Source: Dictyophora rubrovolvata (Eukaryota > Basidiomycota > Agaricomycetes > Phallales > Phallaceae). From it: a stretch of 64,000 nucleotides of DNA. A model generated the notes under the pieces. That model worked only from the letters and a program-made list of their open reading frames with translations. It did not search any database and had not been told where the DNA came from. Positions 11,751 through 23,957 of this stretch are shown piece after piece. The position numbers and the translations under genes were made by a program. Every line of letters begins with the position of its first letter. Positions within the stretch are counted from its first letter, which is position 1. The DNA lies in contig CP114121.1 in NCBI GenBank assembly GCA_029959195.1, forward strand, positions 248,001 through 312,000, given 5' to 3'.

Positions 11751-14280
11751 GAATGACACAATTTAGTTCTTTGGGAAATGCTCCTGGTCACAGCGCGGGT
11801 TGTATAACACTGGATAAATATAATATTCCGATTCGGAATGGTGCTGGGTTGGAAGGTCGTCCATCATTTGGGCATAATAAGACGATACGTCGACGTCCAC
11901 GATCCGCTGCATAGTGATAGTTGTGAATCCACCCTTAATGGCAATTAAAGTCATGCCTGGACGACGATGAAAAAAGACATAAACATACCCTTATGGAGGA
12001 ACAAGGACACGCCAACTCCATTGTGTGAACAATGTTGACGAGTCCGAGATGGACAGCCGGCGCATCCAGTCGTCCACACCGTAAACACCGAAATTCATAT
12101 ATATATGAACTCACAAATACGAAGCAATTCAATCACTAACTCTCATTTCCGCCTTCCATTTCACCTTTCTTTCAAATCAACCCCCAATATGCCAACTTTC
12201 TTCGGAAAACTCTTCGGTCCCAACAACAAATCCAACACCTTTTTATCGAATTCAACGAGATACGCATACCCTTCCAACCCTCCTTTACCTGCTTCTTGTT
12301 CTTCCTTGTCTGCTGGGGCTGGCTTGCGCGAGTCTGTGCTACCGCCGTACCCCCATCATGAGTTCCCTAACTTCCCTTTCGGTTCATCACCCGGGAATCG
12401 GGGTACACAGTCAAATGGGTCGGGGGCTGCAAATGACATCGACGAAAATGGTTAGTAATATCATTTTTCTATCTTTTTTTCCAGTTAAATGATCAACCAC
12501 TTTGGGATCCCATATTATATAGCCGATCCATTCTCCGACGAAAACCGTGCGAGCATGTCAGCGATTAGAAGGAGTAGATCGCAGACATTGTGAGTTATAA
12601 TGTCTTGCTTTCAGAGCGTGTTGTCCTAACTAATTGTTGATAGTTTTTCAACAGCACAGAAAAAGTTAGGTTCGCTCTTGCATGGCAAGAATCAGGATGC
12701 GGGAGAAGACAATGAGGATTCTTCAGGTCGAGTGCCAACCAGAAGACGGGCAAATTCGACAACCACAAGGCCTGACCCATCTCAGTTCCTTTTAACCCGT
12801 CCCCTTAAGCCAAAAAGTGAACCACCCCCTCCACCGGTCAGAACAAAGGGACGATGTCCTCATTGTGATGACGTTCCGAAGCCTGCAAGTGAACCAAGGA
12901 TTAAAGAAAACAAAGGAAAGGCAAAAGCAGGCCCTTCGACACCAAGTCGGTTTGTTGAACAAAACACAAACGAACATGCCGATTTTGAGGATAACTCCTA
13001 TAGCTACCTTTGTGATTCCACGTCTGAGGAAGAAGGCGGTGCTCATGCCAGTGCCACAAAGGACGATACCGGCGTCGTCCGGGTCCCGGTGAGTCGGCAA
13101 TGCTACCCCAGTGTGGTTTTCTTTTTTTTTTTCTGACGCGCACTTAAGGGACATTCAAAGGATAAAATTACAACAACAATGAAACGACCCACATGCAAAA
13201 ATAATGGCACATCACGGCCGCATGATACTGCCGCTCCTGTGATTAAGACACCCGATATAGAGGACTTCAATAAGAGATACCCGCCCATTCACAGCGACGA
13301 GGAGATAGCTAGGGCGTTACAGTTTTATGAAGAATTTGGCCCGGTCGTTAACGGTAAACAAGGGCCTAATATGACACGTCCCTACGAAAATTCCCCCGCG
13401 GCGTGCCCAGTACACTTTCCAGACACCAACAAGGTGACCGCTGATGTGGCATATGCAGCATCTTCTGTCTCCTCCGCGTCAACCGTTAAGCCCCGAGAGT
13501 GCAAAGCAGTCCCGCCAATTAGTTCCGTACCTGCAGCGTCCGCCGCTTCCTCAAGTTCTACATCCAATTCTTCTCTCGTTTTCAACTCCACCGGACGTTG
13601 CGCCCATTCTGATTCGACGGCCAAGAGGCTGTTGACTGTGAATGTTGAGTCTTCAGCCGGAATCCCCGCGACATTCGACATAATTCCACGTCCAGGATAT
13701 GCCATAATTGCCCTTAACGAAACTGAGAAGTATTGGTATCTTATTTTTGAGAACGAAAGGGGAAAACGGCGTGAAAAGGTTTTTAGGAAGCACTCATTAC
13801 CATGCCATTACCGGACGTATGTGATGCAGTAGATTTCTCGTACATTTTAGGTCTGCTTCAATATATTGAATTTTTCGACCAACGAAAGAATCTATTAAGT
13901 AAAAACAACCATCTGTGTTTGCATGAATAGACTCAAAAAATTCATAAAAAACTTTACGTCATAAATAGATATTCCTTTCGGTTCATGCTGTCTTTTTGCT
14001 TTTGGCTACGCACGTAGACGCGGAGCATTTTGCAGAAAAATGTGAGATCTTCGGCCCCCGAGAGATGGAGGGGCGTTTTTCACGTGTGCGGCCTTGTCAT
14101 CCCTTTTCCTGCTTCCGGTTTTAGTTTGGCGACACCGGGCCAATGATCTTTATGGTGATGCTGAAGTTACTCAGAACGAAGTATATATGTAAGAAGGATG
14201 ATGATCATACACACCTATGTACTTATTTAAGCAAACAGCCTCGTTCCACACTCCCGCTTGGTCGAAGCATTCTCCATGCA
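11750..14280. repeat. Direct repeat unit 1 (~2.5 kb) carrying an MPxFFGKLFG gene
   Basis: Collinear with 20,760-23,280: upstream spacer (ttgtataacactgg-type string, short TA-rich element catatatatatgaac before the gene), all four exons and introns, and the 3' spacer up to the ttaagcaa...cattctcc string. The junctions are approximate. Confidence 0.8.
12189..13832 (+). CDS. Unrecognised serine-rich protein, family 'MPxFFGKLFG', copy 1
   Basis: Four exons (12189-12450, 12523-12589, 12644-13088, 13161-13832) give a 481-aa protein. N-terminus MPTFFGKLFGPNNKSN, which could be an amphipathic membrane or partner anchor. Then come a proline-rich LPPYPHHEFP motif, a basic SAIRRSRSQ segment, a single CPHC pair near residue 180, an acidic tract, and the strongest conserved block PDIEDFNKRYPPIHSDEEIA followed by RALQFYEEFGP. 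The DEEIARAL part resembles a ubiquitin-interacting motif, but that is inference. A serine/alanine-rich linker leads to a C-terminal YWYLIFENERGKRR motif. No signal peptide or membrane span. The paralogue at 21222 keeps every intron position. Function unknown. Confidence 0.72.
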
Positions 14281-15265
14281 TGTGCAACCGATAACAACGT
14301 TGGTCACTTGGGATAAGGAACTTTGAGCGGGAGTTTGTGGCGAGCTATGAGAAATAATCCGTAGTCTGTGAGTTTAGATTTGCTATATATTTTTAGTTTC
14401 AGTCTTTGCGGCTGGAGTTATTGTGGTAGAGGATTCATGGACATTGAAGGCAGGGCGCAACAGAGCGTGTTATACACGAGCGGGTTACAAATTGACTCCC
14501 GGGCGCCAGACGGGCTACAATTTCGTTCAGCCAAGTTCCAACTGATGTCGGATGTTTTTTGTAGGCAAAAGGTAGCTCCAATGCTTTTTTTTTAAAAAAA
14601 AAACATACTGGGGATTCTTTTCTTCTTTCACATTCACCACCACTCCGTACTGTTACCATGGATTTGCGCTATCTCTGAACAAAGAAGCTGCGTAGTGTCA
14701 GTATCTTTCATATTTGATTCGTTGAAGCAATTTCCTTGTCTTATCTTTGTTCTTTCGTCCAATTGTCATATGACCTATTCACAGCATCTCTGGTTTCCCC
14801 GATCACCGTTCCTCTTGCTTCCTATTTATAAATATCCCGTGGGTCTCAAAGCTTGTGTGTTTACCGAGAGGATTGCGGTGTCATGTTGTTGGAGTATTGT
14901 TACAGGATAAGATTCCAAAGTTCAAAGAATATGCCTGCAGGCCGACTCAGTGCTTCGCAGGCCGTTTTGTTGTTGTGTTTATGAAGCTTATTGTGCAGCA
15001 GGCAAGTGAGGTCGGAGCGTTTAGCGTGCTTACCCAAAATCTAACAGCTACATCCTACGTTTGGTGCTGCATTAGAGCCACCGTCTACACGGGTTTTCAT
15101 CCTGGGTGATACCAGCTCGAGGTTATGGATGTTACTTCAGTGCTACATATATACATGTGCATCTCCGTCTGTTGCTTTCACAAATTCCAATCTTCTCATC
15201 AATATTTACAGGGACAGTACTTATCCAGTTCCGTTGTTCAATTTCTTGTGCTTCATGTTCTCGTA
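14281..15265. other. Intergenic, no clear gene
   Basis: Several short open frames on both strands, none with coding character. It contains a repeat of the cagtctttgcggctggagtt string also found near 11,475. I see nothing else. Confidence 0.4.
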
Positions 15266-16474
15266 TTACTGAGTGTTCAGAACCTCTTTTGCATCCTTCA
15301 CAAACCCTTCCAAAATCTTATGCGACTCCCCATCCGTTTTGAGAGAAGTAGAAACGAGTTCAAAAAGGCCCGCGAGACCTCTCCATGTGTCGCCTGCTTG
15401 GCCTCCGTTGACTGCGTCTAGTGAAGTTAAGCTTGAGGAAGTAAAGTCTGCAATTTCATGCATTTCTCCAACGAATCTATTGCAGAAGAACAACTGTTAG
15501 GTCGTATAATACGGACGTAATGGAATGAATGACGTACCTATACGCTTTTGGTAACATGTCAGGAATCATTCTCACTGTACGTTGTAATAGTACGGGTTGT
15601 GAGCTTGCTAGTTCGGTCATTAATGCTTTGGCTGTCGCAGGTGATGATGCGTAGGTTGCTTTTACGACGTCGTTCATTTCGGTCTTGGCAGATGAACACA
15701 ATAGAGAACTCTCACCCAATATCATGGCAGCCGTAAGTCCAGTCAATCCCTTATTTATTCCCTAATTTGAAAATTACGAGAACATTAAAAAAAAGATTCA
15801 GAGCCGTAAATTCCCATAACTCGTACCGCATATCCCATTTTCAGCGCGCTCGCTTCCCCGACTCCTGCATCTTCAAGTGCCGTAGCTTTAAGTCCTCCAT
15901 CTCGCATCAAAGCCACAACATCATCTACTCCCAATTTTTCACCAGATACATAAAATGTTGGATTGTAAACTCGTTCTGAGCCTGGAGGCGAAGGTGGACC
16001 GCCTATAATACTCGCGTCGACGAAATTGACTGTGGTTGTCGGTTGGGTTTGGTTGTACTGTTCGAATTTGGAGGCTAGTTGTGCGACAGCGGCGGGTGAT
16101 ATAGCATTGCAATCTACAAAGACAAGCTGTCGCGCCGTTTGGCGGTCCGTTTTATTGGCTAGGCATGCTAGAACTTCATCTGCGAATGAGCCTGCGTTGG
16201 AGGGTGGAACGATTGAAAGAATGTATTGCGATTTTTGAATCATCGCTATTTTGGTGTGTCACTCTGGTGTTAGATTAGGATATGCAAAGAACAAAAAAAA
16301 CACATTACCTTTCATTCCGACGTCTTGCATACCGGCCTTTGCAGCACGTAATACACTACCTTCAGACCGGCCCGCTAAGGAGGTTAGCACGGTATATCCA
16401 TTTGTCACTAGACGGCGCGCGATTGCGGAACCCATTGCACCAGATGCAACAAGTCCGATTACGTGTTTCGACAT
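15266..16474 (-). CDS. NAD(P)-binding 6-phosphogluconate-dehydrogenase-like oxidoreductase
   Basis: Four exons (16309-16474, 15827-16245, 15538-15761, 15266-15476) join into a 339-aa protein. The N-terminus has a Rossmann fold (MSKHVIGLVASGAMGSAIAR), then the conserved ILSIVPPSNAGSF and FVDCNAISP segments, and FVDASIIGGPP, as in beta-hydroxyacid dehydrogenases. The C-terminal half (KMGYAGINKGLTGLTAAMIL, then helices ending LNTQ) matches the DUF1932-type helical domain that often follows this NAD-binding domain. The lysine of KMGYAGINKG sits where the catalytic lysine of the family is expected. It probably reduces or oxidises a small 2-hydroxyacid-like substrate in the cytosol; the substrate is unknown. 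Single copy in the window. Confidence 0.88.
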
Positions 16475-17144
16475 TTTAGTGATCTTTAAGATGTTGTGGT
16501 AGAATAAGGATAAGGGTAAGAGGGCAGAACGTGAATAAATCAGTGTGTGAAAATAGTTTTGTATTTTTGGAATGGTGCGGAAGTATATTTAGAATCGTCA
16601 AGAATCGTCGTCAAAATCTCTACGTATAACGGATTTACATAGCTTTTTTCCATCTCACGGTAAAACATCTTCCGGAGATGCTTTTGGAAAATAAGGGGAT
16701 TATTGCCGTGGCCGGCTGGACATTAAGATTGGTTCATCAATTATTGATTTCAAAAATTGGAGGCAAATGTTACAGTCTTTTTCCGTTACTCGCACTACTA
16801 ATTTATGTAAAACGTTGACGATGAAGCCTGAAACTCGCAATGCTATATTTCTCTTCGCGCAAGCCTCACGCTTTGCATCGAGCTTCAAGACCGACACACT
16901 GGAAGCATCTGGCTGAAGACCCGATGCAATGTGTCAGGGTTTTTTCGATTTGGTATTACAGGACGTCGCCGTTTAGACTGAAGAGTACCATCGGTCAGTT
17001 GAAGGCAAAAAATCAGTTTATCACGTACTTTGGACTAGGGGTTTTTCCACTCGGATGTATGTACCTTAGACTGGCAAGTCATTCGCATTTTTATCTTCAG
17101 GAAATGATAAGAAAGCCTGAATAAGTCGATAAATAGGAACATCG
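16475..17144. other. Intergenic, no gene seen
   Basis: Promoter side of the oxidoreductase gene and 3' side of the next minus-strand gene. Short open frames only. Confidence 0.4.
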
Positions 17145-17766
17145 CTATAGTAGAAGAGATAAAATGCAAAGAAGAGAACATACATCAACCATCTCAATGT
17201 TCTCGTTGAAGTCCTGGACTGGCACTGCCTTATCTAGTGTTGAATGGCTATTAATCGGTGTTCGGTGCGTCGGCGGGAGGTTGGTATATGAGTGATTCTG
17301 CGTGAATGAGTGAATACCATCATTATTGATGTTTTCTGAACCGACGGTCATTCTACTCACTCTATGCCATTGATCTATTACATCTTTAGGCAGTTGGCGG
17401 AAAGCGGCTTCAGACACATCAAGGCCGTCGGTTGCAGTCCCGAAAGGAGAGAGCTGTCAAAAAGGGTAAATAAAATAGGATCACACGAGTTGGAGGACTT
17501 ACTTTTGAATAATACGTGTCTATGTTCGCGTCCTCGTTACCGAAATGGCCGGCGAAAGACTGTGGATCATAACAAAGGGCCTCCTCCGACGTCATTGAAG
17601 ACGTAGATATGCACATGTTTACAGAAGAAAATGATGGCGCAGGAGTGAATCCTTCGGGACTAGTATCGTCTAGTTCGGAATTAACCCGTTCGGGACTTTC
17701 CTCCCAATGTGAAGAGGAGGAGCAAAGTGCGGGTTCGCCTAAGGAGTTCTGGGAGGAGTTGGCCAT
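17145..17766 (-). CDS. Small serine-rich protein with SPFG...LPKDVIDQWHR motif
   Basis: Two exons (17503-17766 and 17145-17453; donor gtaagtcc, acceptor gacag) give about 190 aa. The start MANSSQNSLGEPALC lies about 50 bases below a TATA-like tatttaaaa. The second exon opens with LSPFGT and reaches LPKDVIDQWHR; the same arrangement (FSSFGR...YPKEVMDEWHR) starts exon 2 of the gene at 43273, and the intron position is shared, so the two are distant paralogues. The 3' end is uncertain: a gtatgt donor-like site near 17,175 could lead to a further exon. No known domain, signal peptide or membrane span. Confidence 0.55.
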
Positions 17767-18559
17767 TATAGATGTAGATGATAGTGAAACTTTCCGAGCA
17801 GTCGAGCAGATTTTAAATACAAAAGAAGCAAGAGAACAAGAGAGAAGTTTGGACAAATTATACTTGCCCCAGAGTCTAAGGCCGATCTCGCCGACGCGTT
17901 GTTTTGTCCATAAAAAGACATGTGCCCACAGGTACGCGTTCTTGTTATTCTTGTTAAATTTTTCAGACTCACCATAATCCAGTTTGGTCATATTTAAGCT
18001 GTACACTAATAATTAGGAGGGTTAATTGCAAAAAAATCGCACAAGTGAGATTTGTTCATCAACGTTTATTGATTGAAGACCTGGGTATAAGGGATATCTC
18101 AGGCTGTGCGCGACGCCAGGCTGAGGACGACTTTGAGGAAGAATCCTTATTCTGAGACCACGATTGTCTACTGGATGGAGGTTCTACCAGCACTGGCACA
18201 TTTAAAGTGGCCGCTGCCTAACTTGAGTCAGACCGGTTGGTCCCGCCCAAGAAGTGATGTGCAAAAGGAACACAATACGTACCTGGATATTATTGCCCCA
18301 CCTCCTCCAAATTACATTTCATTTTCAAAATTCGACACAGACGACAGAATATTCAGAGCGACCACAACCGCGAGAAATCTTGAAGTTCCAACTTTTCTAC
18401 AGCGTTCTTGCGCATCAAAATTCAAATTGAGGATACGCAGCTGATTATGACAATCGTGATCTTCTTCAGCTTAGCTGGTCGCTCTGCATCGTCTTGATTT
18501 TGGAACATCCTATTATTCGTCCCTGTGAGTTTTCGGTTCGGTGTGGGTGCATCATGGAC
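17767..18559. other. Intergenic, no clear gene
   Basis: An open frame at 18106-18444 on the plus strand shows no motif I recognise and no paralogue in the window; treated as chance. Confidence 0.35.
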
Positions 18560-18699
18560 TGGTCACGGACAGTGAACGCTCTCGGCGAACTCCAGAGAGT
18601 TTACGTCATCAACTGAGCAATTGTCCACTAACGCTGTGCTCCTTTTCGCGCACTGTCTCGCAAAAAGGTAACGTTGTTTTTTTTGGAATATTCGGGGGC

Positions 18700-18917
18700 C
18701 CTCAACCAACTGAACCCTGTTCCCATCTTGGATAACATATCGACGGCCATGGCACTCGCCGCCGACAAAAGTCGGAGTCTGGGAAATCCGTTGCACTAAA
18801 CGCCCCAATTAGGTCCACGTCTCGCCGAAAGTGAACATTCAAGGGAGTTGCCGAAACAGCGGTGACGAAAGTTGTTGCGAGGAGTGCAAAAGGATGCAGA
18901 GTTCTGAGATAATACAT
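18700..18917 (-). pseudogene. Truncated HsbA-type gene, first exon only
   Basis: Starts MYYLRTLHPFALLATTFVTA, a signal peptide closely matching that of the intact gene at 27313, followed by VHFRRDVDLIGAFSATD in place of VHIRRDKVEDIIGGFNAT. After about 45 residues the resemblance stops and none of the downstream HsbA exons (PFNKEDSQK..., LNAAARN) is present. The TATA element (tataaaag on the minus strand near 18,957-18,966) is kept. It marks the end of one arm of the inverted duplication. Confidence 0.7.
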
Positions 18918-20274
18918 GTTTGAAAAAATGAGGATAATGTGCCCAGAATGTTCCGACTTTTATACGCAAAAAACCCTGAAACTTCGGCGTGAATCTGACC
19001 GGGTGCGGTGTGGAAAGTTCAAAGATGCTGTAATTTTCAAAATATTGCGGTGTGGAATGTTCAGATTTTTTCCATTCACTGTGAGGGCATGAAAGAAGGA
19101 CTTGGAGTATCTTGAACCCTGTACTCACCCATATCCACAAAATCAAGAAAGAAAAAATAACAATCTTTTGGTTCACAACATTGTGCAATGACGGGAATTT
19201 ACATGATCCAACATTCCTGTTAGACGGTCATACATATGGCCATATTTGGCCGGTGACCGTTGATCAATGACGGACACTGCATTCCGGGCCCTTTCAAGTC
19301 CCCTGGTTCTTGTTCTGCAAGGGCTCTCTATTCAGTACCATCGTAGGACCTGCTTCCATGCGTGATAATTGTGTTTATGTGTCTAATATGATTGTGTTGT
19401 TTACGTTGTCCTTAGATTGTACACTGAGTACGTACCTTCAAATATCCTCTTGCAGTCTTTATCCATTCTACAATCGGTGTCAAATTGTTGCCAGCTTTCT
19501 TGCTTTGGACGCTTATACATGTGGGCTCGGCGACTCAAATGCTAAGCTCCCTGAATTTTCTTTAGTGTTTGTTGATATACCTGGAGTTACTTCGCTTAAG
19601 CTTAATACTCACTTTTTCTGTAGTCAAGTGTACATAGTCTGAAGCCTTGGGTGTCTCGTGTCAGATGCACAAAAATACGGAACGGCGTGATGAAAGCCAT
19701 AATCTCATGCTAACTGACATGGGAAAGTCTCCAAGTAGCTAAATAAGCCCCAACAACTCGCCATAGAAGACTACCCCACATCTGAACATCGGTAAGCACC
19801 GGACCAGGAAGAACTTGAAAGATTAAAAAAGCTCAGAACTCTCAATATCATTTCGTGGGTGGTCCTTCAATGAAACCTTTCCTCGAGATGTACGTAAATT
19901 GCTGGATTTGCTGAAATACCTGGAAAAGAGATATGACAAAAAACGGTTCTTATTCCACAAGGACGCACAAGGTGCCATTGAAGGCAAGAACTTTTTCTTT
20001 CTTTTGTTACCCTGTTTCTTCGAAAAGATGAGTCAACGACCTTGATTGACACATGAACATGCCAAATGCATTACGTGAGTCTAAAACTTTTAGTTCTTCA
20101 GCTCCTACTGACCGACCTTGAAACTTTGAAAGCCTCAGAAGGGCGAACGGAAAATGAGAAATCCGCAATCCGCAATCCGTCCGTTGGACTACCCGATGAC
20201 TAAAGAGTAGAAAAGCCTAAGACGATATAGCCGAAGATTTCGCTATTGGCACTTTTGCCTGTTGACGAAGTAGG
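18700..20274. repeat. Inverted duplication, left arm
   Basis: Reverse-complement partner of about 25,865-27,430. Shared blocks, in order: HsbA first exon and promoter; the tggtcatatttgacc-type palindrome near 19,230-19,260; the short hydrophobic frame around ALSLDCT..STYLQIS near 19,400; a block around 19,870-20,090 (gatgtacgtaaatt, aaggacgcacaagg); and the block ending ttgacgaagtagga at 20,274. The arms have diverged with many small indels, so the event is not very recent. Confidence 0.75.
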
Positions 20275-20710
20275 ACTAGTAAGTTGCCGTCAGTCGGTTT
20301 CCTTGAAAAACCACATTCACTCACAGTCCCGACGCACTCAATTATTCCAATGAGGTTGCTCTGATTTGTACATTCGTTGTCAAGTGTTGAAGAGAATTTC
20401 TTTCGCGACGGCACGTCAGTTTGGAAAGATATTATCCGAGTCTGCCATTCACTCATGAAGAGAATCGGTAAGCTGGGTTTTCTTTGTTGTGTCATAAGAC
20501 CAACTTGAAACAAACAAAGAACTTGCCTCATAAAATGTAGAGAGCCATGACGACATGACAAATTTTTTACCAGGCCGGGACTGAAGCAATATAGTAGTTA
20601 AATTATGACACGTTGGCATGTGGCAAATGCAGAACATCTCTCCCTGTTCTTCACCTCATGCTACGGAATGAGACAAATTATTCTGGCCACCGTCTTTGGT
20701 TTATCATCAG
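20275..20710 (+). repeat. Duplicated invertase promoter and first-exon start
   Basis: Matches 33,707-34,160 upstream of and into the invertase gene: agttgccgtcagtc, the cgacgcactcaattattcca string, and finally ggaatgagacaaattattct where the invertase signal peptide ([12 protein letters not shown]) begins. The match ends inside the signal-peptide codons (about 20,706). No invertase body follows. Confidence 0.75.
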
Positions 20711-20759
20711 GGGAAGATGGACCGTCGTGATTGAATTGTAATTGAGTTCCACACCAGAA

Positions 20760-23280
20760 CAGGTACGCGCCGATTTAGTTCTCTGGAAAATGCCTTTCGT
20801 CACGGTGAGGGTTGCATAACACTGGAAAAATATATTCTCATTGGGAATGGTACTGAATTAGAAGGTCGTGCACCAATTGTGCGTAAGACGACGTGATCCG
20901 CTGCAGTGATCATCGACTACTACCCTTAATGGCAATTGAAGTCATGTGTGGACGGCGATGAAAAAGCCATTGCAAACATACCTATTTTTATAGAAGAATA
21001 AGGACATGCCAATACTATTGCGCGGACAATGTTGACGAGTCCGAAGTTGGTATACAGTGGACAACCGGCACGTCCAGTGGTCAACGCTGTAAACACCGAA
21101 ATTCATATATATATGAACACACAAATACGAGGCAAGTCAGTCACACCAACTCTCATTTTTCGTTTCCGCGTTTTTCCTTACCCTTTCATTACACCCTTGT
21201 TTCAAATCAACTTCCAATATTATGCCAAACTTCTTTGGAAAACTCTTCGGGCTCAACAATAAATCCAGCACCTTATCTACCTCGACGAGATACACGTACC
21301 CATCCAACCCTCCTTTACTCGCTTCTGGTTCTACTCTGCCTGCTGCCGCCCCAGGCTTTCGTGAATCTTCCCTGCCGCCCTACCCGCACAATGAGTTCCC
21401 TTTCGGTCCATTTCGGGGCGGCCCACATTCGAATGGGTCAGGCACTCCAAATGACGTTGATGAAAATGGTTAGTGTTCTTTCCGAATTTTTTCACCGAAT
21501 TAAATGATCAACCACATATTGTATAGAGAATCCATTCTCCGATGCAAATCGTGCCAGCATATCGGCGATTAGAAGGAGCAAGTCATATGCATTGTAAGTT
21601 ATCATGATGTCTTGCTTTGAGAGCGCGTTGTCCTAACTAATTATTGATAGTTCTTCAACCGACAAAAATCAGTCAGGTTCGCTCTTGCATGACCTGTTTG
21701 ATAAGAATGCGGGAGAAGACAACGAGGATTCTTCAGGTCAAGTGCCAACCAGAAGACGGGCACTTTCGACTACGACAAGGCCTGACCCATCTCAGTTCTT
21801 TTTAACGCGTCCCCTTAAGTCGAAAACTAAACCACCTCCATCACCGGTCCGAACAAGGGAAAAATGCACCCATTGTGACGGCGTGAGGGCTACGAGTGAG
21901 CCAAGGAAAGAAAACAAAGGAAAGGTCGGGGTAAGCGCTTCACCGAGTCGGTTTGTTGCGCAGGACACAAACGAAGACGCCGATTGTGAGGATAACTCCG
22001 AGGGCGATATTGATGATTCCATTTCTGAGGAAGAAGGCGAAGTTGTTATCACAAAGAACGACGTAGTCGTTGTTCCGGTGAGTCAAAAAATGCCACACCA
22101 TTGTCGTTGTCCTTTTTCTAACGAGCATTTAATGAAACTTCAAAGGATGATGTTACGAAAACAATGAAACAACCTAAACGCGAAAGTAATGACGAAGTTG
22201 AATCGCAGTCGTATGATGCCGTCGCTCCAGTTGTCAAGACGCCCGATATAGAGGACTTCAATAAGAGATACCCGCCCATTCACAGTGACGAAGAAATAGC
22301 CAAGGCGTTGCAGTTTTATGAAGAATTTGGCCCTGTCAGTAATGGTGCACAAGGGCCTAATACGACACGTCCCGACGAAGATTTCACTCGCCCGGAACAT
22401 TTTCCAGAAACCGCCAAGAAGGTAAAAGCGGACGCATATGCCATGCCTTCTGTCTCCTCCGCATCAACCAAAGCAGTCCCTCCAAATAATTCGGTGCCTG
22501 AAGCATCCGCCGCTTCTTCAAGTTCCAATGCTTCTTCTTTTACAATCCAAGCCACCTCCATCGGAACTCACGCCCCTTCTGAATCGACGGCCACGCCGGC
22601 GACTGTGAATGTTAAATCTAGACGCGAAGCTAGGTCCTCAACGGGAACCAGTGCAACGGTTAAATCAGAGCCCCAACATGAAACGTCATATCCAACCCGA
22701 GCTGAATTTTTCGGTTTGCCATTCGAGCCAATTCCACCCGAAGGACATTTTCTAATCGGCGCTGAGGAAAGCAAGGATTATTGGTACCTTCGTTTTGAGG
22801 ATGCAAACGGCAAACGGCGCGGAAAGCTTGTTAGAAAGTGCTTATTAGGATTTTAAGATAGTTATCGCAGATAAATACGTGCTACCGATCGTATCTAATA
22901 TAGTAGATTTCTTGTCTATTTCAGTTCTGTTTGACTAAGCTATGAAAAAACATCTGCGTTTAAATAAACTCAGAAAAGTCATAAGAAAATTCTACCTCAT
23001 AAAAACTTTCGGTCTATGCTGCCTTCAACTTTGGCTAGATGCGTAGTGAGGGAGAATTTCAGAGAAATGTGATATCTTTGCACGCGTTTCGGTCTTGTTG
23101 TTTATTTTATGATCCCTTCTATTACTTCCGATGGTAGTTTGGCGACACCAGGCCAATGTGTCTTTATGGTGTTAATGAAGTCACTCAGAATGAAGTATAC
23201 ATGTAACAAGAGTGATCATACATTTTTAAGCAAGCGGCTCCGTTCCGCACTCCTGCTTCCGTCATAGCATTCTCCTCCAT
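20760..23280. repeat. Direct repeat unit 2 (~2.5 kb) carrying an MPxFFGKLFG gene
   Basis: Collinear copy of 11,750-14,280, including spacers, gene and 3' end (ggcgacaccaggccaatgtg near 23,142 versus ggcgacaccgggccaatgat near 14,128). Confidence 0.8.
21222..22856 (+). CDS. Unrecognised serine-rich protein, family 'MPxFFGKLFG', copy 2
   Basis: Four exons (21222-21468, 21527-21593, 21651-22077, 22146-22856) give 483 aa. It has the same order as copy 1: MPNFFGKLFGLNNKSS, LPPYPHNEFPFGP, SAIRRSKS, CTHC, acidic run, PDIEDFNKRYPPIHSDEEIA, and C-terminal DYWYLRFEDANGKRR. Conserved blocks are the ends and the PDIEDF segment; the linkers differ by indels of whole codons while the frame stays open, which suggests the protein is or was under selection. 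A 40-residue insertion rich in charged residues precedes the C-terminal motif compared with copy 1. Function unknown. Confidence 0.74.
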
Positions 23281-23957
23281 CTAGGCTTTTAGTCCATTAT
23301 TAGATCTTCCATCGTTTCCGGACTGGACAGCGCCAGAAGTATTTCTTAGTCCAACTGATAGTATTAATGAACTTCATGTAATGTTGACCACCATAAATGC
23401 TCGTCCTTAACTCTCGCATGATTCGTCAGTTTTGCACAAAATGACATCAATACCTTTGAATTTGAGAACTAGTGGGAGTTTGCGGAGAGCTGAACGTAGG
23501 ATTTTTGGTAACCCTCCATCCGTAGTAAAAATGATGATTGTTTTACATCTAACCTTTGGGGGGCAAATCCACAGTCTGCAAGTTCAGGTTTAGGTTTAGA
23601 TTGAGATGTTGTGGACGGAGTTACTGTCATGGTCCACGGCATGAGATTGATCGCAATGAAGAGAGACAATTGAAAAGTATGGATCAAACTGTCTTTGAAT
23701 CAATGAGTAATTCAACTACCGTCGTGTACTTGGAAATAATTTACCATAAAAAATGACGAGACGCGTTAAGGCTGTTGAGAAGAGAAAATCGGAATGGAAC
23801 TTATCTTAGTGAAAGTCGAAATTGTGGTTGCTGCCAAACAACTCTCGGCGAACTCCGACAAGCTCACGTCATCAATACCAAACGACTGGCCAACTTTTGG
23901 CTGCATGCCCCCGACCCACATATTAGTGCCCCGGCGATTGTAGCACTCATTATAGGC
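22857..23957. other. Intergenic, repeat-derived
   Basis: Up to ~23,280 it is the end of repeat unit 2. The part 23,395-23,460 is a diverged relative of 8700-8790. The string around gacggagttactgt at ~23,613 resembles 11,490 and 14,415. No gene before the membrane protein start. Confidence 0.4.

Noticed and set aside
18106-18444. 112-codon open frame upstream of the HsbA stump
   Set aside because: No recognisable domain, no paralogue in the window, no plausible splice partners; likely chance.
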